From Yoonia maritima (GTDB taxonomy: Bacteria > Pseudomonadota > Alphaproteobacteria > Rhodobacterales > Rhodobacteraceae), in the NCBI RefSeq assembly GCF_003003285.1, contig NZ_PVTP01000011.1:62001-126000 (forward strand): 64,000 bases of DNA, written 5' to 3'. The position numbers and the translations under genes were made by a program. A model generated the notes under the pieces. That model saw nothing but the letters and a program-made list of their open reading frames with translations. It did not search any database and was not told where the DNA came from. Shown in pieces: positions 1-8,938 of this stretch. Position 1 is the first letter of the stretch. Each line of letters opens with the position of its first letter.

Positions 1-434
1 AAGTAAAGAGCGTGCGATCCCAATGGGTTATCTGGACCTGGACCAATAAATTCAGGCCACTCAGGGTTACGGATGCGCATTGCTGGTGTCGGCGCCCAAC
101 TAGGGCCTTCGACCTTGCGCGTCACTTCTGTTCGGCCAGTGCGGGTCAGGTCATCTGTCAGGGGCACACTGGTTGGGAAAAGTTTGTATATAGCCTGATC
201 TTCAGACCAGTAGTGCAGCGCACGCGACTGAATATCCACCAAGATAGCCCCGTTATTCAGGTTACTGAAATACGGCTGCCAATCGAGCGAACGAAAGCTA
301 GAAATGTTGCGCTGAACTTGCTGCGACAGATCGCTTTCGATTTCGGTCGAATTGGCCGTTTGTGCCACAGCACCGGTGCCGATCATAGCTGCACCTGCGG
401 CCAAAAACCCACGACGTGACAGATCATTATTCAT
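1..434 (-). CDS. L,D-transpeptidase (YkuD family), N-terminal part, cut by window edge
   Basis: Probable periplasmic L,D-transpeptidase that would cross-link peptidoglycan or attach proteins to it. Reading leftward from the ATG at 434 gives 144 codons without a stop before the window ends. The N-terminus carries a Tat-type signal (SRRGFL, residues 6-11) followed by a hydrophobic stretch. From about residue 60 the sequence matches the start of YkuD enzymes: an ILVDI strand, then W-x-P-TP-x-M-R, NP-x-WP, PGP and NPLGSHALY. The catalytic HxxGxxC part lies outside the window, so activity cannot be confirmed. It is divergent from the CAP lipoprotein gene. A second, lipoprotein-type YkuD gene lies at 1144-1632. 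Confidence 0.85.
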   Translation of the reverse strand, partial: MNNDLSRRGFLAAGAAMIGTGAVAQTANSTEIESDLSQQVQRNISSFRSLDWQPYFSNLNNGAILVDIQSRALHYWSEDQAIYKLFPTSVPLTDDLTRTGRTEVTRKVEGPSWAPTPAMRIRNPEWPEFIGPGPDNPLGSHALY

Positions 435-601
435 TTCGGTCTCCGGTTCAATATGAACTTCTTTCAGTCTTGCAATCTAATGTGTCTGGTCAGTCACTGC
501 AATTCAAACAAATGTCAGATGGACGCAAGTGACGTAATGTGGGTTTGAAGTGTTCCGCTGATGTCGCTAATGATGAAAAATGCAACCGAGTTAGGTAACT
601 A

Positions 602-1147
602 ATGTACAGAAGAGAGATAATCCTAGGGCTTGTGGCCACCACATTGGCCGCATGTGACCCGCAACGTGCTTTGGGTCCTGATGGATTACCCGTGCAGACT
701 GTCTACCGGATCACCAGCAAAGACGAAGCGGCCGTTCAATTCAGAATGCTAGACAGCGTAAACTCGCTTCGTGGCACATCTGGCGCAGCACCCGTTGAAT
801 TGAATGCACAATTAAACGCAGCCGCCGCGACACATGCGCGTGATATGTCCGCACAGAACCGACCATGGTTATTCGGATCAGATGGATCCAGCCCGCTTGA
901 CCGTGCACGTCGCGCTGGGTTCCCCGGTAGGTTGCTAGGCGAAAACATTTCGGAATCTTATGAAACCGAATTGCAAACGCTTGCCGCATGGATGGGGCAA
1001 CCAGATACGCGTGCCGTGATCTTGGACCCGGCAGCACGCTCTATGGGTTTTTCATGGTACCAAGAACCGGCAGGCAAACTTTGGTGGTGTATGAACATGG
1101 GTAGTGATCCAACCGTATCACGGCCAATCGCCCCAGTCACATTCTAA
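602..1147 (+). CDS. CAP-domain (SCP/PR1-like) lipoprotein
   Basis: A 181-residue predicted lipoprotein. The N-terminus has a short hydrophobic stretch ending in TLAAC (lipobox, Cys at residue 18), and the rest is a CAP/cysteine-rich-secretory fold. Visible signatures are THARDMSAQNR, GSDGSSPLDRARRAGF, GENISES and an AAWM...DP-A-R--GF block. In most CAP proteins a His precedes the GSDGSS segment; here that position reads WLFGSDG, so one of the usual cavity histidines appears replaced by Leu. Role unknown; bacterial CAP proteins are usually extracytoplasmic. Its stop overlaps the convergent L,D-transpeptidase by 4 nt. Confidence 0.85.
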   Translation: MYRREIILGLVATTLAACDPQRALGPDGLPVQTVYRITSKDEAAVQFRMLDSVNSLRGTSGAAPVELNAQLNAAAATHARDMSAQNRPWLFGSDGSSPLDRARRAGFPGRLLGENISESYETELQTLAAWMGQPDTRAVILDPAARSMGFSWYQEPAGKLWWCMNMGSDPTVSRPIAPVTF

Positions 1148-1632
1148 GCGTAGATCGTTACCAAGGTACCTGTCTGAACCATCGCATAAACGTCGTCCAT
1201 TTCTTTGTTTGAAATGGCGATGCACCCCCACGTCCAATCGGCCTTCCCGACCCACGGATCAGGTGTGCCGTGAATAAAGATATCGCCGCCTGGGTCCAAC
1301 CCCTGACTGCGCGCATAGGCAACGTCATTAGCATTTGGGTAAGAAATGCCCAATGACAGATGATATCTACTGTTCGGGTTACGGCGATCGATCAAATATG
1401 ATCCTTCCGGTGTACGCCCATCCCCTTCGTACACTTTGTGTCCTTCAGGCGTGAAACCTAGCTGGAATCGAAATTCACGTAGAAGCTGGTTTTGATGCAA
1501 CAACTGCATCGTACGCTGTCCTTTAAGGACCTGAATGCGGGTCACCTGTGGCCCGCTATAAACTTGTGGTCCTGCGCTACAGCCGGCCAAACCTGCTGCT
1601 GCGCCAACCATTACTGATCGTCTTGAAATCAT
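1144..1632 (-). CDS. L,D-transpeptidase lipoprotein (YkuD domain)
   Basis: A 162-residue exported enzyme predicted to cross-link or trim peptidoglycan. The N-terminus combines a twin-arginine motif (SRRSVM) with a lipobox (LAGC, Cys at residue 18), so it should be a Tat-exported lipoprotein. The YkuD fold runs from about residue 30 to the end, with GRTPEGSYLIDRRNPNSRYHLS, then IHG and the catalytic W-GCIAIS motif. His and Cys are both present. It is much shorter than the two-domain LDTs and close to the minimal YkuD size. It ends convergently with the CAP lipoprotein, sharing a CTAA stop overlap at 1144-1147. Confidence 0.92.
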   Translation of the reverse strand: MISRRSVMVGAAAGLAGCSAGPQVYSGPQVTRIQVLKGQRTMQLLHQNQLLREFRFQLGFTPEGHKVYEGDGRTPEGSYLIDRRNPNSRYHLSLGISYPNANDVAYARSQGLDPGGDIFIHGTPDPWVGKADWTWGCIAISNKEMDDVYAMVQTGTLVTIYA

Positions 1633-1721
1633 ATCACTGCCTACTTGTACCGGTCTTCGCCGTTTTGAAGTAATTTAACCGTACATTGTGGCAAAAGGTA
1701 GGAAATTCTAGCTGTTTACCC

Positions 1722-2924
1722 TCATTTTCGTGTGAATGGGGCGACGACCTCTACGTGTGGGGACCAGCGGAACTGATCGACTGTTTGCACCCAAGGCATG
1801 CTAAACCCAACATCTGTCAGCATTTTTGCATCGCGGGCAAATGTGATCGGGTTACACGACACCATCGCAATTGTTTTAATCTCGGAACGGGCCAATGCCT
1901 CGATCTGGGCTTCAGCACCGGCACGCGGGGGATCAATCACGGCAGCATCAAAGTGGCGCAGCTCGTCTGGTTCTAACGGACGGCGGAATAGATCGCGCGT
2001 TTCAGTTGTCACTTTGCGCAGCTGATGACCTTCGCGCCAACCACGATCAAGCGCGTTCAACATTTCAGCCTCGCCCTCAACGGCGTGAACCTCGGCCCGT
2101 TTAGCGATAGGCAGTGTGAACGTGCCGCATCCTGCAAACAGATCAACGACACGGTTCGCCTTGGCCGTAATTTCTTCGACGGCTTGCAGCAGCGTGGTTT
2201 CACCGTGCTTTGTTGCCTGCAAAAACGCGCCCGGAGGAGGCGTCACCTTTGTGCCGCCAAAATCTTGGGTCGGTGGATTGATAGTAACGACAGGTTCGTC
2301 GTTCCAGACCAGACGCGACAAACCATGCTGGTTTGCAAATGCCGCCAATTCAACACGCAACTGCGGTGTCAGGTCTTTGTCTGTGGCAACAAATACATCC
2401 GGACCAAGCGCGGCATCAGTAACCGTCAGGTCAATCTCGCCTTTGCGGGAACATGCCAAGACGGTCAGGGCCTCTAGCGCGGGCTGAATGGCCAATATCG
2501 CTGGTGTAACCAGTTGGCAGTCAGGCACAGCAACCAACGTGTGGGACGCGCGACCGTGAAACCCGACCATCGCGCCCTTTTTGGTACGGCGCCCAGAAAG
2601 CTTTGCACGACGACGAGACCGTGCTGGCGAAGTCGCCACCGCGCGAAAATCAGGGGCGAGCCCGTGCGCCTGCACTGCCTTTTGAACAATGCCCAGCTTC
2701 CAATCCGCGACGAATTCATCTTTCGCGTGCTGCATCGCGCATCCACCGCAAGATTTGTAATGCCGACAAGATGCCGCAACGCGGTCGGTCGACGGTGTCA
2801 CGATCCGCACGGTGCCGTCTTGGGCAACTTCGACTTCTTCACCGGGAAGAACACGAGGTAGCAAAGACCGCCCATCAGATGCGCGCCCCATGCCAAGGTG
2901 AGTCAAGCTTTCAATCGTTAACAT
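1722..2924 (-). CDS. Class I SAM-dependent RNA m5U methyltransferase (RlmD/RumA-like)
   Basis: A 400-residue tRNA/rRNA 5-methyluridine methyltransferase of the TrmA/RlmD family, probably acting on 23S rRNA. It has a cysteine cluster C-x5-CGGC followed by a further Cys near residues 53-80, as in [4Fe-4S] RlmD enzymes. The SAM motif DLFAGCGTFTLPIAK lies near residue 260, DPPRAGAE near 330, and the catalytic SCNP motif near 355. The N-terminal TRAM segment is short. The ATG at 2924 overlaps the upstream ABC gene stop by one base (TAATG), so the two are probably co-transcribed. The exact target nucleotide cannot be read from the sequence. Confidence 0.88.
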   Translation of the reverse strand: MLTIESLTHLGMGRASDGRSLLPRVLPGEEVEVAQDGTVRIVTPSTDRVAASCRHYKSCGGCAMQHAKDEFVADWKLGIVQKAVQAHGLAPDFRAVATSPARSRRRAKLSGRRTKKGAMVGFHGRASHTLVAVPDCQLVTPAILAIQPALEALTVLACSRKGEIDLTVTDAALGPDVFVATDKDLTPQLRVELAAFANQHGLSRLVWNDEPVVTINPPTQDFGGTKVTPPPGAFLQATKHGETTLLQAVEEITAKANRVVDLFAGCGTFTLPIAKRAEVHAVEGEAEMLNALDRGWREGHQLRKVTTETRDLFRRPLEPDELRHFDAAVIDPPRAGAEAQIEALARSEIKTIAMVSCNPITFARDAKMLTDVGFSMPWVQTVDQFRWSPHVEVVAPFTRK

Positions 2925-4756
2925 TATTCCGCCGCATCTTTCGCATCTATGAAACCACCAGACTGCCTATTCCAGTAACGGGCATAAAGCCCACCTTTGG
3001 CCAGCAAGTCGTTGTGCGTTCCTTGTTCAACAACGCGGCCCGCGTCAAGCACGATGATGCGATCCATCTGCGCCAAAGTAGACAAGCGGTGGGCAATGGC
3101 GATCACTGTCTTGCCGTCCATAATGGACTCTAATGCACCTTGAATCGATGCTTCGACTTCGGAATCGAGAGCACTTGTCGCCTCATCCAGCACCAAAATT
3201 GGGGCATCTTTTAGAATGGCGCGGGCAATCGCGATACGCTGTCGTTGGCCGCCAGACAGCTTTACGCCACGTTCACCCAGATGCGCATCATAGCCTTTGC
3301 GCCCCTTGTGATCGACCAACTGAAGAATAAAATCATGCGCCTCTGCCTGTTTGGCTGCTGCTTCGATTTCGTCTTGGGTCGCGTCTGGTTTGCCATAGCG
3401 AATGTTATCAATCGCTGACCGGTTAAACATTGCGGTTTCCTGGGTGACCATCGCGATCTGGCGACGCAGGCTTTCTTGGGTGACGTCCCGGATATCTTGG
3501 CCGTCAATCGAAACAACGCCTTCTTCGGTGTCGTAAAGACGCAGCAGCAAAGCCACCAATGTCGATTTCCCAGCGCCAGACGCGCCAACCAAACCCAGCT
3601 TTTCGCCCGGTTCAACAGAGAGGTTCACCCCATCCAACCCACCGGGCCCGCCACCATATCGAAAACTGACATCCTGCAAGGCAATCGCGCCTTGATCCGC
3701 GTTCAGCTCCGCCGCGTCAGAAGCATCTGTCAAAGAATGCGCAGGGCTAAGGGTATGCATCGCATCTTCAAGCTCACCCACGTTGGCGTACATACCCATC
3801 AACGTAAAGCTGACCCAGCCCGTCATTTGCGACAGCCGCAAGGAAATCGCACCTGCTGCGGCAATGTCACCCGCCGTTGCTGAACCCAAACTCCAGAAAT
3901 ACAGCGTCGCGCCGACCAAAATGATTGGAAGCAACCCGCCCAGCGCCATTAGCCAGAACCGAAACGCCGCAGACAACCAGCCATAACTTATCGCCCTATC
4001 GCGATAGTTTTCCATAGATTCGATCGCGGCACGGTCTTCGAAATCATCGTGGGCGAACAGCTTTACGGTCTTAATATTCGTGATGGTATCAACCACCTGC
4101 CCTGTGACCATCGCACGTGTTGCAGCACGTGCCTTTGCGCGTTTACGGATACGAGGCATGAAGTATTTAATCATACCGATATAGGCGACCACCCATAGCG
4201 TCAGCAGCGCAGCAGACCGCAGATCCATCGTCAGCAACAGAATGATCGACCCAACAAGCGAAGCCAACGCAAAGGCCACAGTGTGGATCATATCGACCAC
4301 CAAATCTGTTGCCGCTCTGGCCGCTTGCATCTGCTTTTGCGCAATACGGCCAGCAAAATCATCGTCAAAGAATGTAACCGACTGCCCAATTGAATGCCGA
4401 TGCAGGCGCGACAAGATGAGGTTGCTTAAAGACGGTGCAATGACCACGTTTTGAAGAAGCCCAGACACACCTAGGAAAATCGGGCGTACGACTACGAAAA
4501 ATAGGGTTACGCCAAGCAACAACATCATGTTTTGCGAGAAATAAGAACCAGCATCGGACGCTAGCGCCGCGTCGATAACCCACCCCAGCATCAGGGCGGT
4601 GGCGACTTCTAGTGTTCCCGCCAAAGCAGACACTATTCCAGCCAAAAACACTACTTTTATGCTGCCTTGCACGCACCATTTTAGGAACGCCAACAAGGTC
4701 TGCGGGGGCGGCCCATCGGCGCGTTCGAACGGGTCGATCCAGTTCTCTGGTTTCAT
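2924..4756 (-). CDS. ABC exporter half-transporter (TMD-NBD fusion), second of a pair
   Basis: A 610-residue type IV ABC exporter half. Six membrane helices occupy about residues 30-340 and the ATPase domain about 355-600. Walker A (GASGAGKST), the LSGGQRQRIA signature, Walker B with catalytic Glu (ILVLDEATSALD) and the H-loop (IAHRLS) are all intact. It lies 17 bp downstream of a paralogous half-transporter that is also fully equipped, so the two probably form a heterodimeric exporter. The substrate is not evident; lipids, drugs and peptides are all possible for this class. The downstream RNA methyltransferase starts on its stop codon. Confidence 0.92.
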   Translation of the reverse strand: MKPENWIDPFERADGPPPQTLLAFLKWCVQGSIKVVFLAGIVSALAGTLEVATALMLGWVIDAALASDAGSYFSQNMMLLLGVTLFFVVVRPIFLGVSGLLQNVVIAPSLSNLILSRLHRHSIGQSVTFFDDDFAGRIAQKQMQAARAATDLVVDMIHTVAFALASLVGSIILLLTMDLRSAALLTLWVVAYIGMIKYFMPRIRKRAKARAATRAMVTGQVVDTITNIKTVKLFAHDDFEDRAAIESMENYRDRAISYGWLSAAFRFWLMALGGLLPIILVGATLYFWSLGSATAGDIAAAGAISLRLSQMTGWVSFTLMGMYANVGELEDAMHTLSPAHSLTDASDAAELNADQGAIALQDVSFRYGGGPGGLDGVNLSVEPGEKLGLVGASGAGKSTLVALLLRLYDTEEGVVSIDGQDIRDVTQESLRRQIAMVTQETAMFNRSAIDNIRYGKPDATQDEIEAAAKQAEAHDFILQLVDHKGRKGYDAHLGERGVKLSGGQRQRIAIARAILKDAPILVLDEATSALDSEVEASIQGALESIMDGKTVIAIAHRLSTLAQMDRIIVLDAGRVVEQGTHNDLLAKGGLYARYWNRQSGGFIDAKDAAE

Positions 4757-4773
4757 TCTATGTCCTGCTCAAA

Positions 4774-6600
4774 TTATCCTAGGAACCCACCAGATTGACG
4801 AGCCCAGAACCGCGCGTATTGCCCGTTCGCTGCTAACAAATCGTCGTGACTGCCGTCCTCGATGATACGGCCTTGGTCCATAACGATAATACGATCCATC
4901 TGCGCGATGGTCGAAAGTCGGTGAGCGATGGCAATAACCGTTTTACCTTGCATCATCCCGTAAAGGGTCTGCTGGATCGCGGCTTCGACCTCACTATCTA
5001 GCGCGCTTGTCGCTTCGTCCAGTAACAAGATCGGCGCGTCTTTCAGAATAACCCGCGCGAGCGCGATACGCTGCCGTTGACCACCCGAAAGCTTAACACC
5101 GCGTTCACCAACGCGTGCATCATAACCCTTGTTACCTTCAGCGTCCTCAAGCCCCTGAATGAATCCATGGGCTTCGGCCTTTTGCGCGGCAGCGATCATC
5201 TGCTCTTCGGTGGCATCTGGACGTCCGTACAAAATGTTCTCACGTACCGATCGATGCAACAGCGATGAATCCTGCTGTACCATACCGATAACGCGCCGCA
5301 GGCTTTCTTGGCTAACAGACGCAATATCCTGTCCGTCAATGACAATGCGCCCCTCTTCCGCGTCGTAAAAGCGCAGCAACAGCTTGACCAGCGTCGACTT
5401 ACCCGCACCAGATTGCCCAACAAGGCCCACCTTTTCACCCGGTGCTATCGTCAGATTGATGTTATCTAAACCGCCACTTTCTTTGCCATAGTGATGGGAC
5501 AGGCCGGAAATCTCGACCTTGCCTGCACCCATTTTAAGTGCGCCAGCGCTATCATCATCCAACAATCGAATTGGCTGCGCGATGGTTTTCATCCCTTCAG
5601 CGACGACACCCAGTTCACGGAAAAAGTTGCTGATTGCCCACATGATCCAGCCGGACATCGCATTCAGACGCAGCGCCAACGACGTCGCAACAGCAACAAC
5701 CCCAACAGAGGCAACACCCTGCATCCACAGATAGATCGCCCAACCAACGACCCCAACGATGAGCAAACCGTTCAAGATCATCAATGCCACATCCATGATC
5801 GTGTAAAGGCGCATCTCTGCTTGGAACGTACTGCGCGCCTTTTCTATTGCGTCTTTGGCATAGGCAACTTCACGGTCGTGATGCGCGAACATCTTGACCG
5901 AGTGAATATTGGTATAGCTGTCGACAACGCGACCGGTAATTGCACTGCGCGCGTTTGATGAAGCCTCTGACGCGGGGCCAATCCGTTTCACGACCCAGCG
6001 CAGAAGAAACGCGTAGGGTATAAACCAAAGCGCAAGCGGCAAAATAAGCCACGCGTCAGCCTGCCCGAGCAAAATGGCAGCACCGATAACATAGGCAATC
6101 GCAAAGGTTATTGCGTCGAATAATTGAAACACGACCTCGCCCGCAGCTGGGGGTGTTTGCATGATCCGGTTGGCAATACGGCCGGCAAAGTCATCCTCGA
6201 ACCATCCGACGGATTGCCGCAGCACGTGCTTGTGTGCTCGCCATCGCACCAATGTCCCAAAGTTGGGTAGGATCGTGTTATTTAGCAGTAAAACTTGGAA
6301 GATATGGATGGCCGGTCGCAATGTCAGAATGAACACCGCAACCAGGATGAGCTCTAGCCCGCTTTGCATCCAGACCTGTTCTGGGGTGCCGCCTGACAAT
6401 ATGTCGACAAGCCGACCAAGATAGCCAAGCAACCAAATCTCGACCGCGGCAATAACCACTGACGCGATTGCCGTAATGGCGAAAACGCCAATGAATGGCT
6501 CTGCGTATTGCCGCAAAAATGGGTAGAGCCGCGTGGGCGGCGCATCGGTTTCTTGATAAGTGGTATAAGGATCGACCAGACCTTCGAAATAACGAAACAT
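4774..6600 (-). CDS. ABC exporter half-transporter (TMD-NBD fusion), first of a pair
   Basis: A 608-residue ABC exporter half with six predicted membrane helices (about residues 45-350) and a C-terminal ATPase. It has GQSGAGKST, LSGGQRQRIA, ILLLDEATSALD and AIAHRLS, so its ATPase site is canonical. I place the start at the ATG at 6600 (MFRYFEG), preceded by an AAGG-type ribosome site. An upstream in-frame Met at 6630 would add ten poorly conserved-looking residues. Its N-terminal segment (YTTYQETDAPPTRLYPF) resembles the partner's (DPFERADGPPPQTLLAF), supporting duplication and a heterodimer. It follows the LysE-type exporter gene by 43 bp. Confidence 0.92.
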   Translation of the reverse strand: MFRYFEGLVDPYTTYQETDAPPTRLYPFLRQYAEPFIGVFAITAIASVVIAAVEIWLLGYLGRLVDILSGGTPEQVWMQSGLELILVAVFILTLRPAIHIFQVLLLNNTILPNFGTLVRWRAHKHVLRQSVGWFEDDFAGRIANRIMQTPPAAGEVVFQLFDAITFAIAYVIGAAILLGQADAWLILPLALWFIPYAFLLRWVVKRIGPASEASSNARSAITGRVVDSYTNIHSVKMFAHHDREVAYAKDAIEKARSTFQAEMRLYTIMDVALMILNGLLIVGVVGWAIYLWMQGVASVGVVAVATSLALRLNAMSGWIMWAISNFFRELGVVAEGMKTIAQPIRLLDDDSAGALKMGAGKVEISGLSHHYGKESGGLDNINLTIAPGEKVGLVGQSGAGKSTLVKLLLRFYDAEEGRIVIDGQDIASVSQESLRRVIGMVQQDSSLLHRSVRENILYGRPDATEEQMIAAAQKAEAHGFIQGLEDAEGNKGYDARVGERGVKLSGGQRQRIALARVILKDAPILLLDEATSALDSEVEAAIQQTLYGMMQGKTVIAIAHRLSTIAQMDRIIVMDQGRIIEDGSHDDLLAANGQYARFWARQSGGFLG

Positions 6601-6643
6601 GGACCTGCCTTTCGGATACGCGAAAGACATAGCAAGGTTTCAA

Positions 6644-7225
6644 TCAGAGGAAAACCAGCACCGAAAAACCGACCAATGCCACAGCCATAATCCGCATAAA
6701 TATGCGCCAAGCGGCCTGATTGGTCAGAAGATAGGCAAGCAAACTGCCCGCAGTCGCCCAAAACAAACAAACCCCAAGGTTCAAACCAGAAAACGTTAGG
6801 CCAAGCGTCACCGCTTGATCCGTCGGCGATGCGCCAGCGACATATGCGGTCGCGCTCAGTGCCACTGCCCAAACCTTTGGGTTTACCCATTGAAACAAAA
6901 CAGCCTCAAGGAATGTAAACGGGCGATCCCCACCTTGATTTTTCGCCGGATCAGCGCGCCATAGATTGAGGGCCATCCATAGAATCCACCCACTGGCGGC
7001 TATCTTTAGGACGATCTCAAGTGTTGGGTGCGCCTTTAGCAGTGCGCCAATACCGAACCCTGTAACGCCAGCGGTAATCCCAACGCCCAGCGCCACACCC
7101 AAAATATGCGGAACGGTGCGCCGAAACCCAAAGCGCGCGCCGGATGCTGTCAGCAAAATGACATTCGGGCCCGGTGAAAACAGACCAAAGAACACAAACC
7201 CAAACAGCGGAAGTAAGTCAGTCAA
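6644..7225 (-). CDS. LysE/RhtB family amino-acid exporter, TTG start
   Basis: A 193-residue inner-membrane exporter of the LysE/RhtB superfamily. The family hallmark PGPNVILLTASGARFGFRRT is near residue 18, and about six hydrophobic segments span the length. The only possible start is TTG at 7225: a TGA lies in frame three codons upstream and there is no internal Met in the first transmembrane helix. An AAAGG ribosome site sits about 8-9 nt before it. The start overlaps the end of the CCA-adding enzyme gene by 8 nt, so translation is probably coupled. The exported amino acid is unknown. Confidence 0.88.
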   Translation of the reverse strand: MTDLLPLFGFVFFGLFSPGPNVILLTASGARFGFRRTVPHILGVALGVGITAGVTGFGIGALLKAHPTLEIVLKIAASGWILWMALNLWRADPAKNQGGDRPFTFLEAVLFQWVNPKVWAVALSATAYVAGASPTDQAVTLGLTFSGLNLGVCLFWATAGSLLAYLLTNQAAWRIFMRIMAVALVGFSVLVFL

Positions 7226-8351
7226 GTAAGTCAGCCTTTGTCAGTGTAAAACCCGATGCAATCCACCGCGCCTCTGCGTCTTTCAACGCCTTGCCAAGGG
7301 CGGGACCTTGGAGCTTTGGCATTAAATCAGCAGCCTTTAGTGGGAACACTTGGGCCGCGCCATTCTTCGCTTTTTGGGCCAAGTTAGAGTCTATTTCTTG
7401 ACCAAGGCTTGCCGCCGTAACAGCCAAATTATCCAACGCGGCCTGCGCGCCAAACCAATAACCAAGTTCACTGGGATCAAGATCGCTGCGCATCTGTTTT
7501 AGCCGCTTGCTTTCATCTTTCGACAACCTCAGCCCGCCAGTCTCACCACCCAAAATCGCCAATCGGCGGATTGGGTCAGGCGACATTCCGGCCTGCCCTT
7601 CGACATGCACCAAAACGGCAAGCATCCCCGCATTCGCACCGGGAAGCACCTGCGCCAACGCACCCGTCGAAGCCATTGAAGCGACTGATGGCGCGGGGTC
7701 AGGTGCGGCCAACAATTTCAACAGTTCGCTTGTGACCCGTTCAGCTGAAAGTGTTTGTAAACCTTCAATATTTTCGGCGCAGGCCGCCAGCGCATCAGGG
7801 TCGGGTCCTTCATCCGTTGCACCATACCACGCGTGGAACCGGAAATACCGCAAGATGCGTAGGTAATCCTCTCTGATCCGCTGATCGGCATCTTCGATAA
7901 ACCGGATCCGGCGGGCGTGGAGGTCAGGCAAACCGCCTAGTGGATCGGCGACAACACCGTCAGGGCCGACATACAGAGCGTTCATCGTGAAATCGCGACG
8001 GCGAGCGTCATCAACCATATTGTCAGCAAAAGCGACGGTTGCCCGACGTCCATCCGTCGCGACATCTCGGCGAAAGGTTGTCACCTCAAAAGGGACGTTT
8101 TCAGCAAGAATAGTGACTGTTCCATGCTCGATACCGGTTGGAATAACGCTGAGCCCGGCAGCCTTGGCCAAGGTCGTTACAACATTCGGATGCGCGTCTG
8201 TCGACAGGTCCAAATCGGCGACGGGCGCACCCAAAAGCGCGTTACGCACGCAGCCACCCACGAACCAAGCCTGATAGCCAGCGTCGGTCAGCAAGCCACA
8301 GACTTGTTGGGCCGCTTTGTCATTTAACCAAGGCGCATCAATTACAGTCAT
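7218..8351 (-). CDS. cca: CCA tRNA nucleotidyltransferase / poly(A) polymerase family
   Basis: A class II tRNA nucleotidyltransferase of 377 residues that builds or repairs the 3' CCA of tRNA. The N-terminal nucleotidyltransferase motif GGCVRNALLG with DLDLSTDAHP (metal-binding Asp pair) is followed by RRDFTMNALY and a neck helix containing RIREDYLRILRYFRFHAWYG. I chose the ATG at 8351 (MTVIDAPWL), which overlaps the Nudix gene stop as ATGA; a longer frame to 8453 would run into that gene. The downstream LysE gene overlaps its end. No HD domain is apparent, as is usual for alphaproteobacterial forms. Confidence 0.93.
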   Translation of the reverse strand: MTVIDAPWLNDKAAQQVCGLLTDAGYQAWFVGGCVRNALLGAPVADLDLSTDAHPNVVTTLAKAAGLSVIPTGIEHGTVTILAENVPFEVTTFRRDVATDGRRATVAFADNMVDDARRRDFTMNALYVGPDGVVADPLGGLPDLHARRIRFIEDADQRIREDYLRILRYFRFHAWYGATDEGPDPDALAACAENIEGLQTLSAERVTSELLKLLAAPDPAPSVASMASTGALAQVLPGANAGMLAVLVHVEGQAGMSPDPIRRLAILGGETGGLRLSKDESKRLKQMRSDLDPSELGYWFGAQAALDNLAVTAASLGQEIDSNLAQKAKNGAAQVFPLKAADLMPKLQGPALGKALKDAEARWIASGFTLTKADLLD

Positions 8352-8938
8352 GACAGACGCTCTGCTAATCCACGTAAAACGCGAGCCGTTGCTCCCCAAA
8401 TGTAATATGGACCATATGGAACGGCATAGTATTCTCGCCTTTGACCACACCAATAACGGCCTTCAATCCGATAGTTTTCGGGATTGGCCAGATGTGATAG
8501 CGGAACTTCGAACACTTCGCTAACTTCGCCTGCTTCGGGAATAGGATCGTAGTCTGCAGTCAGCATGCCAACAATCGGTGTCATCTCATAACCCGTCACA
8601 GTTTGATGCGTCGGTAGCGCACCCAGAACATCGACAATGCCGTAAGGTAGCCCGATTTCCTCATGTGCCTCGCGCAATGCGGCATCTGTAAGGGTAGCGT
8701 CTGTTGGGTCTTGCTTACCACCCGGAAACGCAATTTGACCCGGATGGTGCTTTAGCCGCGCAGACCGTTTTGTAAGAATAACAGTCTCTAACACTGGATG
8801 AATGGCCACTAAAACAGCGGCGGGAGTCTGGGTTAACCCTGTTGGTCTAATAGATTTATTCAGGTCGAAATCAGACGATGCGCCACCCGAAATGGACAGC
8901 GCATCGCGAATACGTGTGCGTAGATCAGGCACCGTCAT
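8348..8938 (-). CDS. Nudix hydrolase, coenzyme A pyrophosphatase-like
   Basis: A 196-residue Nudix hydrolase of the NudL/CoAse type, which cleaves CoA to phosphopantetheine and 3',5'-ADP. The Nudix box is complete: G-K-Q-D at the start, then REAHEEIGL (residues about 80-105). It is preceded by the CoAse-type LTKRSARLKHHPGQIAFPGG segment, which here reads with HHPGQIAFPGGKQD. I start it at the ATG at 8938 (MTVPDLRTRI), 14 nt inside the Hsp33 gene. A longer frame to 8989 lies wholly within hslO. It ends in an ATGA overlap with cca. Substrate assignment is from motif context only. Confidence 0.88.
   Translation of the reverse strand: MTVPDLRTRIRDALSISGGASSDFDLNKSIRPTGLTQTPAAVLVAIHPVLETVILTKRSARLKHHPGQIAFPGGKQDPTDATLTDAALREAHEEIGLPYGIVDVLGALPTHQTVTGYEMTPIVGMLTADYDPIPEAGEVSEVFEVPLSHLANPENYRIEGRYWCGQRREYYAVPYGPYYIWGATARVLRGLAERLS

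Noticed and set aside
435..601. Non-coding RNA or structured element between the two cell-wall genes
   Set aside because: No stable palindrome or tRNA-like pattern; it is just the divergent promoter space of the two genes.
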